A DNA stretch of 64,000 nucleotides, taken from positions 5,369,057 through 5,433,056 of the forward strand of contig NZ_KB913029.1 of the NCBI RefSeq assembly GCF_000384115.1, given 5' to 3'. Position numbers and translations under genes: made by a program. The notes below the pieces were generated by a model. It did no database searches, was not told the DNA's origin, and saw nothing but the letters and a program-made list of their open reading frames with translations. Below are positions 47,301 to 55,896 of the stretch, in pieces. How positions within the stretch are numbered: position 1 is the first letter of the stretch; each line of letters begins with the position of its first letter. Source of the stretch: Sporichthya polymorpha DSM 43042. GTDB taxonomy: Bacteria > Actinomycetota > Actinomycetes > Sporichthyales > Sporichthyaceae.

Positions 47301-47873
47301 TCAGTTCAGCGACGGATCGGCCGGGCAGGTGGCGAGAAGTCGCAGGTCACCGGGCTGCCGGCGCAGGACGTCGCCCCAGAGGCGGTCGGGCCGGGGGCTG
47401 AACGCGTCGCCGGGCAGCGAGTCGGCGACGACCCAGGCGCCCTGCGAGAGCTCGGAGTCGAGCTGGCCCGCGCCCCACCCGGCGTAGCCGGCGAAGATCC
47501 GCAGGGCGCGCAGGTCCTGGCGGACGGCCTCGGGGTCGGAGTCCAGGTCGATCAGGCCGATCCCGCCGATCACCGGACGCCAGCCGCGGGGCCGGGACCC
47601 CAGGGCCGCGGGGACGCTGTCGAACGCCGCCAGCGCGAGGGCGCCGTCGACGCCGACCGGGCCGCCGGAGAACACCACGTCCGGGGACGAGGAGAAGCCC
47701 GACCAGGGCACGAGGACCTCGGCCACGGGCAGCTCGGTGGGACGGTTGACCACGACGCCGAGCGAGCCCGAGCCGTCGTGATCGAGCAGGAAGATCACGC
47801 TGCGCTCGAAGTTCGGATCACCCAGATCCGGTGCCGCGATGAGCAGCTGACCTGCACACACGCTCGGGACCAT
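47301..47873 (-). CDS. YqgE/AlgH family protein
   Basis: 190-residue cytoplasmic protein. The family start is GQLLIAAPDLGDPNFERSV, followed by LGVVVNRPTELPVAEVL, FSGGPVG and RIFAGYAGWGAGQLDSEL. The function of the family is not settled, and the old AlgH name refers to alginate regulation in Pseudomonas. It lies 75 bp upstream of DUF3039 on the same strand. Confidence 0.93.
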   Translation of the reverse strand: MVPSVCAGQLLIAAPDLGDPNFERSVIFLLDHDGSGSLGVVVNRPTELPVAEVLVPWSGFSSSPDVVFSGGPVGVDGALALAAFDSVPAALGSRPRGWRPVIGGIGLIDLDSDPEAVRQDLRALRIFAGYAGWGAGQLDSELSQGAWVVADSLPGDAFSPRPDRLWGDVLRRQPGDLRLLATCPADPSLN

Positions 47874-47985
47874 GGGAAAAGCGTGTCAGAGCCGAGCACC
47901 GCGGGAAAGATGCCGCGCACGAACCTGCCGGAAAGTTGGGGGCGGGGGAACTACGGTGTTCGCACCCTGACCAGCTGGAGACCGC

Positions 47986-49101
47986 ATGCCCCTGCACCGG
48001 CGCACCACGTCCGTCGCCCTGGCCGCCCCGCTCGCCGTCGCGCTCACGCTGACGGCGCTGCCGGAGGCCGCGGCCGCGCCGGCGGCCCCTGCGCGGACCG
48101 CGGCCTACAGCCCGGCGCTGACGCCGAAGGTCCACAAGGTGGTCGCCAAGAACCTGAACGCGCCCTGGGGGATGGCGTTCATCTCCAAGGCCCGGGCGCT
48201 GGTCGCCGAGCGCGACTCGGGCCGGATCAAGCGCCTCGACGGCAAGGGCCGCGCCCAAACGGTCGGCCGGGTGCCGGGCGTCGTCGCCGCCGGCGAGGGC
48301 GGCCTGCTCGGGCTCGCGGTGCCGAAGGACTTTCGGACCTCGCGCTGGGTCTACGCGTACTACACCTCGGCGACCGACAACCGGATCGTCCGGATGAAGT
48401 TCACCAAGGGCAAGCTCGGCCGCTCGCGTGTGGTCCTCAAGGGCATCCCCAAGGGCTTCATCCACAACGGCGGCCGAATCGTGTTCGGCCCCGACGGCAT
48501 GCTCTACGCCGGCACCGGCGAGGCCGGGAACCGGCCGCTGTCGCAGAACTCGCGCTCGCTCGGCGGCAAGATCCTGCGGATGACGCCGACCGGGAAGGTG
48601 CCGAGCAGCAACCCGACGAAGGGGTCGTACGTCTACAGCAAGGGCCACCGCAACGTGCAGGGCCTCGCGTTCGACGGCGCCGGCCGGCTCTTCGCCGCCG
48701 AGTTCGGGCAGAACACCTGGGACGAGCTGAACCTGATCAAGCCCGGCCGCAACTACGGCTGGCCGAAGGTCGAGGGCCGCTCGAACGACTCGCGGTACGT
48801 GAACCCGGTCGCGCAGTGGCGCACGGACAAGGCGTCCCCGTCGGGCATCGCGATCGTTCAGGGAACGGTCTTCATGGCCGGCCTGCGCGGCAAGCGGCTC
48901 TGGCGGATCCAGATCGGGGACCTCAAGTCCGACGGCGTCCCCCGCTCGCGCACCGAGGACTTCTTCGTCGGCACGTGGGGCCGGCTGCGCACGGTGACCG
49001 CCGCCCCCGACGGCTCCCTGTGGCTGAGCACGTCGAACACCGACGGCCGCGGCAACCCCGCGTCCCGCGACGACCGCGTGTTCCGGCTGCGGCTGAGCTG
49101 A
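47986..49101 (+). CDS. Secreted PQQ-type sugar dehydrogenase (GSDH family)
   Basis: 371 residues with a cleavable signal peptide (Arg-rich start, hydrophobic AAPLAVALTLTALP, then AAAAP). The six-bladed propeller typical of soluble aldose sugar dehydrogenases shows APWGMAF, VAAGEGGLLGLAVPKDF, HNGGRIVFGPDGMLYAGTGE, GGKILRMTPTG, the conserved His in GHRNVQGLAF and NYGWPKVEG. It probably oxidises aldoses outside the cell with PQQ; whether the host makes PQQ is not visible. Monocistronic, convergent with the GGDEF gene. Confidence 0.9.
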   Translation: MPLHRRTTSVALAAPLAVALTLTALPEAAAAPAAPARTAAYSPALTPKVHKVVAKNLNAPWGMAFISKARALVAERDSGRIKRLDGKGRAQTVGRVPGVVAAGEGGLLGLAVPKDFRTSRWVYAYYTSATDNRIVRMKFTKGKLGRSRVVLKGIPKGFIHNGGRIVFGPDGMLYAGTGEAGNRPLSQNSRSLGGKILRMTPTGKVPSSNPTKGSYVYSKGHRNVQGLAFDGAGRLFAAEFGQNTWDELNLIKPGRNYGWPKVEGRSNDSRYVNPVAQWRTDKASPSGIAIVQGTVFMAGLRGKRLWRIQIGDLKSDGVPRSRTEDFFVGTWGRLRTVTAAPDGSLWLSTSNTDGRGNPASRDDRVFRLRLS

Positions 49102-49111
49102 GGCCCCGCCG

Positions 49112-49990
49112 TCAGGAGGCGCCGCGCCGCCGCTTGGCGGCGTACATGGACTCGTCGGCGCGGACGAGCAGGCTGCGCGGGTCGGTCCGGGAGTCGTGGG
49201 AGACCGCGTACCCGATGCTCACGCGGACCGGGACCTCCGTGCCGTCCGGTGCGAGCAGCCCCGGCGCGGCCTCGACGGCGGCCGAGAGCCGGCGGCACAT
49301 GGAGTCCGCGTCGTCCGGGGAGCGCAGGTTGCAGACGACGACGAACTCGTCGCCGCCGAAGCGGGCGAGGGTGTCGCCGCCACGGACCTGGTCGCCGAGC
49401 CGGCGGGCGACGGTGACGAGCAGTTCGTCGCCGAACGGGTGCCCGTGGCGGTCGTTGACCGCCTTGAGCCCGTCGACGTCGCAGAACAGAACCGCGACGA
49501 CCCCGCCCTCGCGCTCGCAGGCCGCGACCGCCTGGCTGAGCCGGTCGTCGAGCAGGGCGCGGTTGGCGAGACCGGTGAGGGCGTCGTGGAGGGCGAGGTA
49601 GGCGAGCCGGGCGTCCTGGGAACGCCGGTGGTCGATGTCCTCGTAGACCGCGACGACGTACTCGGGAATCCCGGCGTCGTCGCGGACCAGCGTCGCCGTC
49701 CGCCGGACCCAGAGGACGTGGCCCTCCCGGTGGCGGTAGCGCTGCTCGACGGTGACGGCCGGTTCGCCGGCGGCGAGGCGTGCGGCCGCCTGCTCCTCGA
49801 TGGGCCGGTCGTCGTCGTGGACGATCTGCGGCGGATCCTGGGCGAGCAGTTCCTCCGCGTCCCAGCCGAGCATCCGGCACAGCGCGGGGTTGATCCGGAA
49901 CCAGCGGCCGGTCAGGTCGAGCAGCGCGAGCCCGACGGGCGCCTGGTCGAAGGCGGCGGCGACCAGCGGGTCCGGTGTGTGCGCGCCCAT
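49112..49990 (-). CDS. PAS-GGDEF diguanylate cyclase
   Basis: Synthesises c-di-GMP. 292 residues from the ATG at 49990 with GGGAGGGAGG upstream. The PAS domain is at about residues 8-130 (DQAPVGLALLDLTGRWFRIN, MLGWDAEELL, EYVVAVYEDIDHRR), followed directly by the GGDEF domain with HDALTGLANRALL, DVDGLKAVNDRHGH and an intact GGDEF active site. RGGD five residues before GGDEF is the product-inhibition I-site. There are no transmembrane segments, so it is a soluble sensor-cyclase. The PAS ligand is unknown. Confidence 0.95.
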   Translation of the reverse strand: MGAHTPDPLVAAAFDQAPVGLALLDLTGRWFRINPALCRMLGWDAEELLAQDPPQIVHDDDRPIEEQAAARLAAGEPAVTVEQRYRHREGHVLWVRRTATLVRDDAGIPEYVVAVYEDIDHRRSQDARLAYLALHDALTGLANRALLDDRLSQAVAACEREGGVVAVLFCDVDGLKAVNDRHGHPFGDELLVTVARRLGDQVRGGDTLARFGGDEFVVVCNLRSPDDADSMCRRLSAAVEAAPGLLAPDGTEVPVRVSIGYAVSHDSRTDPRSLLVRADESMYAAKRRRGAS

Positions 49991-50144
49991 GCTCGCCTCC
50001 CTCCCCCGACGGAACCGCCCGGCGGACGGGCCCCGACGTACCACTTGTCCGCGCAGTCCCTCGCGCGGAGTGTGGTGTGTTTTGTCCCCCTCATTGTGCT
50101 CGTGCGAACACAATTTGTCAGCGTGGACCTGCCAGGAGGAACTC

Positions 50145-50732
50145 TCAGCCCTCGGCGAGCTGCTTCGCCAGCTGTTGCAGCTGAACGGTGATCGACCAGG
50201 TCACCTCGTCGACCGGCCGGGCCCCGTTGACGTTGACCAGCTTCTCCCGCTCTGCGTAGTACGCGAGCATCGGCAGCGTCTTCTCGTCGTAGACGTCGAG
50301 CCGGTGGTTGATGACGTCGAGGTTGTCGTCGGCCCGGCCGCTGGCCTCCCCGCGCTCGAGCAGCCGGCGGATGAGCTCGTCGCGCGGGACCTCCAGGTGC
50401 ACGACGATCTGGACCTCGACCCCGAGCGTCTGCGCGACGGAGTAGGCGATCTCGGCCTGCTCGACGGTCCGGGGGAAGCCGTCGAGGACGTAGCCGCCCT
50501 GCTTGCTGGCCTCGACCACGGGCTTGCGGAGGATGTCCATGACGATGCCGTCGGGGACCAGGTCACCGCTCGCGAGGTACGACTGGACCTGGCGGCCGAT
50601 CGCCGTCTCGTTCTTCACGTGCGCCCGCAGGAGGTCGCCGGACGAGATGTGGACCAGGTTGAACTTCTTGGCGATCCGGACAGCCTGGGTTCCCTTCCCG
50701 GCTCCGGGCGGCCCGATCATCAGCAGTCGCAT
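50145..50732 (-). CDS. adk: Adenylate kinase (short-LID type)
   Basis: Interconverts ATP+AMP and 2 ADP. 195 residues. P-loop GPPGAGKGTQA (residues 7-17), AMP-site SSGDLLRAHV, VLDGFPRT, and a short LID (LERGEASGRADDN) without the zinc-binding insertion, as in mycobacterial Adk. It is not in the usual secY-adk-map ribosomal neighbourhood, so it may be an additional copy. It is the last gene of a long minus-strand run. Confidence 0.92.
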   Translation of the reverse strand: MRLLMIGPPGAGKGTQAVRIAKKFNLVHISSGDLLRAHVKNETAIGRQVQSYLASGDLVPDGIVMDILRKPVVEASKQGGYVLDGFPRTVEQAEIAYSVAQTLGVEVQIVVHLEVPRDELIRRLLERGEASGRADDNLDVINHRLDVYDEKTLPMLAYYAEREKLVNVNGARPVDEVTWSITVQLQQLAKQLAEG

Positions 50733-50756
50733 TCGGCAAAAGCTATACCGGCGCGG

Positions 50757-51773
50757 TCAGCGACCTTCAGCCAACACCAGCCGGGCCACCAGCGCCCCGT
50801 GGTCGGTGCCGCTGACCTCGAAGTTTGCGGTCGAACGCGCCCCGAGCCGGTGGTTGAACAGGATGTGGTCCAACTGCACGAAGTGCGGGATCCAGTAGCG
50901 CGGGGACCACGTGCCGACGAACCCCGACCCGGCGTACTCGGGGGCGTCGCGCCAGCCGTCGGAGAGCAGCCGGCGGAACGCGGTGTGGTCGCGGGAGGCG
51001 TTGAAGTCCCCGAGGACGATCGCGGGAAGGTCGCCCGGCTGCCCGGCCAGGCGCTCCCGGAGCAGCCGGTGGTCCCGCTCGTAGGAGCGCGCGTGGTAGC
51101 GCGAGGTCCGGAACGGGTGCGCGACGCGGACGGCGACGTCCCGCGGCCCGGCCGCCGTCGGCACCGCGACGGTGCCGCCGGGCATCCGGTGGATTCCGCG
51201 CCACTCCTCGGCCGGGGTGACCGGCCACCGTGCCCACAGACCGCTGCCGTGGGCCAGGACGTCCGGGTTGAGCACGCGGTGCGGGAGCAGGTCGTCCAGG
51301 CCCGCGGCCCCGAGGGCGGTCACGGCCTCCGGGGTGAGCTCGGTGACGCCGAGGACGTCGACGCGGTGCTCGCGAACGGCCGTCACGACCTCGGTCGCGT
51401 CGGCCAGGCCGTACTGCAGGTTGATCGTCATCGCGACCAGGTCGGTGCCCGGGGGCGGGTCGTCGGCGACGTAGAGCGGGGCGAGCCAGAGCCCGTTGAG
51501 AGCGACGAGCGCGGCGCCGACCGCCCCGGTGCGCCACCGCCGGAGCAGGCAGGCGAGCACCGTCAGCGGGACGAGCGCGAGCACCGCCACCGGCACGAAC
51601 GTGACGACCATGATCGGCCAGGCGTGGTCGCCGTCGCCGGTGATGCGGACGGCCGACGGACCGGCGGCGACCGCCACGAGGGCGGGCAGGATCGAGCGGC
51701 GGCGCAGGACGCGGCGGGACAGGCGGCGGAGCCGGTCCCGGGCCGCGTCGGCGCCGTCAGGACGTGGCGGCAC
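50757..51773 (-). CDS. Membrane-anchored endonuclease/exonuclease/phosphatase (EEP) family protein
   Basis: 338 residues. Three hydrophobic segments at about residues 27-46, 50-76 and 84-102 anchor it. The EEP domain follows (VAMTINLQYGLADATEVV, VDVLGVTELTPEA, LGDFNASRDHTAFR, QLDHILFN, GTDHGALVA), with catalytic Asp/Asn/His in GDFN and the terminal SDH-like GTDH. Such YafD-like proteins may cleave nucleic acid or phosphoester headgroups outside the cytoplasm. It overlaps the upstream SCO6745-family gene by 17 bp. Confidence 0.87.
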   Translation of the reverse strand: MPPRPDGADAARDRLRRLSRRVLRRRSILPALVAVAAGPSAVRITGDGDHAWPIMVVTFVPVAVLALVPLTVLACLLRRWRTGAVGAALVALNGLWLAPLYVADDPPPGTDLVAMTINLQYGLADATEVVTAVREHRVDVLGVTELTPEAVTALGAAGLDDLLPHRVLNPDVLAHGSGLWARWPVTPAEEWRGIHRMPGGTVAVPTAAGPRDVAVRVAHPFRTSRYHARSYERDHRLLRERLAGQPGDLPAIVLGDFNASRDHTAFRRLLSDGWRDAPEYAGSGFVGTWSPRYWIPHFVQLDHILFNHRLGARSTANFEVSGTDHGALVARLVLAEGR

Positions 51774-52656
51774 CGGGCAGCGGGAGGCCGATCGGGTTGG
51801 GCTCGGGGAGCAGCCCCGCGGCCACGACGCGACCGGCCAGCGGCATCAGGAGCCGCTCGAGCTTCGCCGTCGCGTCCGGCCCGAGCTGGGCCCACGGGCC
51901 CGCGGCCGCGCTGTCCGTGTCGGCCTCGACCGCCTCGTGGAGGGCAGCCCCGGTGCCGGTGAGCCGCCCGGCGTCGTCGATCAATCCCTGCTCGCGGGCG
52001 TGCAGCTCGGCGGCCTGCCACTCGAACGTCGCCCACTTGCGACCGAGGCGCAGCGGCTCGGCCTCGGACTCCCCGGCCCCGACCTTGAGCAGCATCGCCG
52101 TGACCGGGTGGATCCGACGGACCGTCAGAGCCGCGATGTGGCCGTCACCGCGGTGCTCGCGCAGGGTGGTGGCGGCCTGCCAGAGGGCGAGATGCGCCTC
52201 GTCCGGGCGCGGCAGTGCCCGGTTGGCGGCGCCCAGCGGACGGCCCGCGCAGTCGGCCGCCTGCGCGGCGTCCCAGGCGAGATCCGCGGCGGCGCGGACG
52301 TCGGGGTCCTCGGCCGCGCTCTCGCCCCAGACCCGGCGCAGCGCGCGGTCCACACCGGCGAGGCGCGCGGCGAGGACGGCGTCGGGGGTGGTGGACTCCC
52401 AGACCGCCGGCAGGGTCGCGGCGATGCGGTCGGGGTGGAAGCCGTAGAAGACCGCGGTGACGAGGTCCGGCCCGACCGCGCCGAGCGGGGCGGAACGCAT
52501 CGCGACGTAGTTCCCCCAGAAGCCCTCGACGCCGAGCGACTCGGCGGCGCTGCGGGCCTCGGGGTCGAAGTAGGTGACGGCGTGGAAGGTCTCGAACAGC
52601 TGCCACATCCGGCGGGCAACGTTCTGCGAGGCGGGCTGCTGCAGCGCGGCGGTCAC
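51757..52656 (-). CDS. SCO6745-family helical protein
   Basis: 299 residues from the GTG at 52656, which overlaps the upstream stop (GTGA). The family pattern is RRMWQLFETFHAVTYFDPEA, EGFWGNYVAMRSAPLG, VVTAVFYGFHP-like (LVTAVFYGFHPDRI), then an Ala-rich helical region and KWATFEWQAAE. It is an actinobacterial family known only from conservation and has no catalytic motif that I can identify. It sits inside the lipid-related minus-strand run. Confidence 0.75.
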   Translation of the reverse strand: MTAALQQPASQNVARRMWQLFETFHAVTYFDPEARSAAESLGVEGFWGNYVAMRSAPLGAVGPDLVTAVFYGFHPDRIAATLPAVWESTTPDAVLAARLAGVDRALRRVWGESAAEDPDVRAAADLAWDAAQAADCAGRPLGAANRALPRPDEAHLALWQAATTLREHRGDGHIAALTVRRIHPVTAMLLKVGAGESEAEPLRLGRKWATFEWQAAELHAREQGLIDDAGRLTGTGAALHEAVEADTDSAAAGPWAQLGPDATAKLERLLMPLAGRVVAAGLLPEPNPIGLPLPGAATS

Positions 52657-53768
52657 GAACGCCAGTCCTCCAGGATCGCTTCGATCTCGTCGACCCACAG
52701 GCCGAGCAGCCGCCCGGCCGGGAGGTCACGGGCGCCGGCGACGCCCTGCCCGGCCCACAGCGACTGGAGGTCCGAGCGGCCGGCCGCCCGGGCGGCGGCC
52801 CGCAGTTCCGTCGTCAGGACATGGGTGACCGGGTAGGGCGGCACGTCCGGGCGGACGCCCACGGCGTCGACGTAGGCGTTGCGCAGACCGCGCGCGGGCT
52901 TGCCGGAGAACGCGGTGGTCAGGACGGTCTCGCTGCCGTCGGCGGCGGCGAGGGCGGCGCGGTACGGCTCGTTGGTCCCGGCCTCGGGCGTGCGGAGGAA
53001 CGCGGTGCCGAGTTGCGCGGCGTCCGCCCCGAGGGCGAGGACGGCGAGCACCGAACGGCCGTCGCGCAGACCCCCCGCGGCGACCACCGGGACGTCGGCG
53101 CCGAGCGCGTCGACGACGGCGGGCACGAGCGCCATCGTCCCGATCGGGTCGCCGACCGGGGTGCCCTCCTCGCGGGGCCCGGAGCCGTCGCCGCCGACGA
53201 ACTGGCCGCGGTGGCCACCGGCCTCCGCGCCCTGGGCGGTCACGACCTGCACGCCGGCGGCCACGAGTGCGCGGGCCTCGGCGACCGAGGTGGCGGTCGC
53301 GAAGACGACGGTGCCGTTCTCGCGCAGAGCGGCCACGGTGTCGGCGGGCGGGACGCCGAAGGCGAACCCGGCGACCGGGACGCGCTCCTCGATCAGCACG
53401 GCGGTCTGGTCGGCGAACGGGACCGAGAGCCGCTCCGGCACCGGCAGGCGCACCGGCAGGCCGAGGTCGGAGCGCAGCTCGGCGACCATCTCCTCGACCT
53501 GCCCGACCGCGGCCGCATCGAGGAGCGGCGGCTCCGGCGGGGGGACGAAGAGGTTGATCTGGAACGCGGCGTCGGTCAGTGCGCGCGTCGCGCGGATCGC
53601 GGCCCGGATGTCGTCGGGCGTCGAGTAGCCGAGCCCGAGCGAGCCCAGTCCACCGGCGTCACTGACCGCGGCGGCCAGCGCGGAAGTGCTGGGACCGCCG
53701 GCCATCGGCGAGCTGACAATCGGCAGCTCGATACCGAGCAGCCGCGTCAGCCGGGTGTTCTGCCACAT
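52653..53768 (-). CDS. Nitronate monooxygenase-type FMN oxidoreductase
   Basis: 371 residues, NMO/2-nitropropane dioxygenase TIM barrel. N-terminal LLGIELPIVSSPMAGG, AGGLGSLGLGYSTPDDI, the FMN/substrate region TAQGAEAGGHRG, VVAAGGLRDGRSV and the phosphate-binding ALGADAAQLGTAFL. Members detoxify propionate-3-nitronate or act as NAD(P)H:quinone reductases or enoyl reductases; the subgroup cannot be fixed by eye. It is coupled to the SCO6745-family gene downstream. Confidence 0.9.
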   Translation of the reverse strand: MWQNTRLTRLLGIELPIVSSPMAGGPSTSALAAAVSDAGGLGSLGLGYSTPDDIRAAIRATRALTDAAFQINLFVPPPEPPLLDAAAVGQVEEMVAELRSDLGLPVRLPVPERLSVPFADQTAVLIEERVPVAGFAFGVPPADTVAALRENGTVVFATATSVAEARALVAAGVQVVTAQGAEAGGHRGQFVGGDGSGPREEGTPVGDPIGTMALVPAVVDALGADVPVVAAGGLRDGRSVLAVLALGADAAQLGTAFLRTPEAGTNEPYRAALAAADGSETVLTTAFSGKPARGLRNAYVDAVGVRPDVPPYPVTHVLTTELRAAARAAGRSDLQSLWAGQGVAGARDLPAGRLLGLWVDEIEAILEDWRS

Positions 53769-53803
53769 CGGCAGCAACCTAAGGCATACGCGGTCCGCAG
53801 CGA

Positions 53804-54586
53804 TCACCGCTGCTTCGGCGGCAGGGGCACGAAGCCCGAGGTGCGCCGGGCGTACTCCGCGAACCCGGGCCGGCCGGCCATGCGCTTCTCGGTCAGCGCG
53901 GCGCCGGTGCCCTTGGTGAGGAAGAAGGTCATCACGATGGGCGAGAGCACGGTGAGGGCCCCGACGCCGGTCTCGGCCGCGACCAGCCAGATGCCCCACC
54001 ACACGCACGCGTCACCGAAGTAGTTCGGGTGCCGGGTCCAGCGCCACAGGCCGCGGTCCAGCACCTTCCCGCGGTTGGCCGGATCCGACTTGAACGCCTG
54101 GAGCTGGTGGTCGCCGACCGCCTCGAAGAACAGGCCGAGCCCCCAGACCGCGACGCCGAGGACGGCGAGCGGGCCGAGCTCGGCGTCGGCGTGCATGCCG
54201 ACCTGGACCGGCAGCGAGATGACCAGGATCAGCACGCCCTGCAGGCCGTAGATCATCCGCAGCGCGTAGGCGGTGCGGCGCTCCGGCGGCGCTTTGGACA
54301 GCAGCTCGGAGTAGCGCGGGTCCTCCCCGTGCCCGGCGTTCCGGCGTCCGATGTGCCAGGCGAGCCGGCCGCCCCACAGCACCACCATTCCGGCGAGCAG
54401 TACCGACCGCGTCCCGTTCCCGGTCGCGACCGCGAGGCTGCTCAGAGCCACCGCCGCGAACCCGAGCCCCCAGGACACGTCGACGACGCTGTGCTTCCCG
54501 GCCTTCCGGGCAACCGCGAACGTCCCCGCCATCAGCAGGACCACCGCGGCCGCGGACACCGCGAGCCCGATCCCGAAGCCCGTCAC
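53804..54586 (-). CDS. DUF1295 (steroid 5-alpha-reductase C-terminal-like) membrane protein
   Basis: 260 residues from the GTG at 54586 (GTGA overlap with the CFA gene). Six to seven hydrophobic segments. The isoprenylcysteine methyltransferase/steroid reductase-type signature is FKSDPANRGKVLDRGLWRWTRHPNYFGD, written here in parts as DRGLWRWTRHPNYFGD and WWGIWLV. N-terminal VVDVSWGLGF is typical of DUF1295. Members occur with CFA synthases and FAD oxidoreductases, suggesting a lipid redox or methylation step in the membrane. The activity is unknown. Confidence 0.9.
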   Translation of the reverse strand: MTGFGIGLAVSAAAVVLLMAGTFAVARKAGKHSVVDVSWGLGFAAVALSSLAVATGNGTRSVLLAGMVVLWGGRLAWHIGRRNAGHGEDPRYSELLSKAPPERRTAYALRMIYGLQGVLILVISLPVQVGMHADAELGPLAVLGVAVWGLGLFFEAVGDHQLQAFKSDPANRGKVLDRGLWRWTRHPNYFGDACVWWGIWLVAAETGVGALTVLSPIVMTFFLTKGTGAALTEKRMAGRPGFAEYARRTSGFVPLPPKQR

Positions 54587-55896
54587 GGCGCCTCGAAGGA
54601 TCGGCGGGTCCGGGGCAGGCCGGCGACGCCGGCGGGTGAGCGGCGGACGGCGAGGATCTGGTCGACGCCCATCCGGCCCTCCTCGAAGACGAGGGCGCCG
54701 CCGACGAGGTACAGCCGCCAGACGCGGGCCACCTCCTCGCCGACGAGGGCGACGACGGCCTCCCAGTTCTTCTCGAGCGTCTCGAGCCAGGCCCGGACCG
54801 TCCAGACGTAGTGCTCGCGCAGCGCGTGGACGTCGCGGATCTCGAGGCCGCCGTCCTCGATCAGCGCGACGGTCTCGCCGACCGGCCGCATGTGCATGTC
54901 CGGGGCGATGTAGCACTCGATGAAGTCGCCACCGCCGGGCCGGTCGCGGCGGGACATCTGCTGGATCAGTGCGCGGCCGCCGTCGCGCAGGGCGTCGGCG
55001 ACCACGCCGACGAACGTCGGGTAGTTCTCCGCCCCGACGTGCTCGCCCATCTCGATCGAGGACACCGCGTCGAAGCTCCCGCGGGCAGCCGGATCGGCGA
55101 GCACGTCGCGGTAGTCCTGCAGCCGGATCTCGACGCGGTCGCCGAGGCCGCGTTCGGCGACCCGGGCCCGGACGAAGTTCCGCTGCTCGCCCGACAGCGT
55201 GACGCCGAGGACGTGCGCGCCGTAGTGCTCCGCGGCGTGCAGGGAGAGTGAGCCCCAGCCGCAGCCGATGTCGAGCAGCCGGGACCCGGGACCGAGCCCG
55301 AGCTTGCGGCAGACCAGGTCGAGCTTGTCGCGCTGGGCGTCGACGAGCGTGTAGTCCGGCGCGTCCGAGGTGAAGTACGCGCAGGAGTACGCGAGGTGCT
55401 CGTCGTCGAGGAGCAGGGCGTAGAACTCGTTGGAGAGGTCGTAGTGGTGGCTGATCGCCGCCCGGTCGCGCCGCCGACTGTGCAGCGCCCCGGTCAGCTT
55501 CGCCTGTGACGCCGGCGCGGCCGGCCGCGGGCCAATCGCGCCGAGACGCGCGGCGGTCCCGGCCGCCCCGATGATCTGACGGGGTGTCATCCTCGGCGCG
55601 ACGAGGTCGCGCTCGCGGATCGTCGACCAGATCAGCCGGAAGCCTTCGGTCAGGTCACCCTCGACGTCGATCTCGCCGGTGACGTAGGCCTGCGCGAGCC
55701 CGAGCTCGCCCGGCTGCCAGAGCAGCCGCCGCAGCGCTCGCCGCGAACGCACCACGACCGCCGGGGCGTCCGGGGGGCCCACCTCGCTGCCGTCCCAGGC
55801 CCGGACACGGATCGGCAGGTCCCCGCCGAAGAGCGGCTCGAGCAGCGCGACGAGTCGGTGCGCCGCTCCACGTCGCATCCGTGCGGACATCGTCAC
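54583..55896 (-). CDS. Cyclopropane-fatty-acid synthase-like SAM methyltransferase (paralog 1)
   Basis: 437 residues from the GTG at 55896. The N-terminal SCP2-like region covers roughly the first 100 residues. The methyltransferase domain has ISHHYDLSNEFYALLL, the bicarbonate/active-site Cys in AYSCAYF, SAM motif LLDIGCGWGSLSLHA, the catalytic Glu in SSIEMGEHVG and the conserved Tyr in HYVWTV. The usual YIFPGG segment is replaced by ECYIAPDMHMRPV, so the product may be a methyl-branched rather than cyclopropane acyl chain. That is an inference. Overlaps of 4 bp on both sides couple it to its neighbours. Confidence 0.9.
   Translation of the reverse strand: MTMSARMRRGAAHRLVALLEPLFGGDLPIRVRAWDGSEVGPPDAPAVVVRSRRALRRLLWQPGELGLAQAYVTGEIDVEGDLTEGFRLIWSTIRERDLVAPRMTPRQIIGAAGTAARLGAIGPRPAAPASQAKLTGALHSRRRDRAAISHHYDLSNEFYALLLDDEHLAYSCAYFTSDAPDYTLVDAQRDKLDLVCRKLGLGPGSRLLDIGCGWGSLSLHAAEHYGAHVLGVTLSGEQRNFVRARVAERGLGDRVEIRLQDYRDVLADPAARGSFDAVSSIEMGEHVGAENYPTFVGVVADALRDGGRALIQQMSRRDRPGGGDFIECYIAPDMHMRPVGETVALIEDGGLEIRDVHALREHYVWTVRAWLETLEKNWEAVVALVGEEVARVWRLYLVGGALVFEEGRMGVDQILAVRRSPAGVAGLPRTRRSFEAP

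Noticed and set aside
44928-49601. Very long plus-strand open frame across the molybdoenzyme, DUF3039, YqgE and sugar dehydrogenase genes
   Set aside because: Its translation is Arg/Gly/Asp-rich without domains, and recognised genes with clear family motifs occupy the other frames. It is a high-GC antisense artefact.
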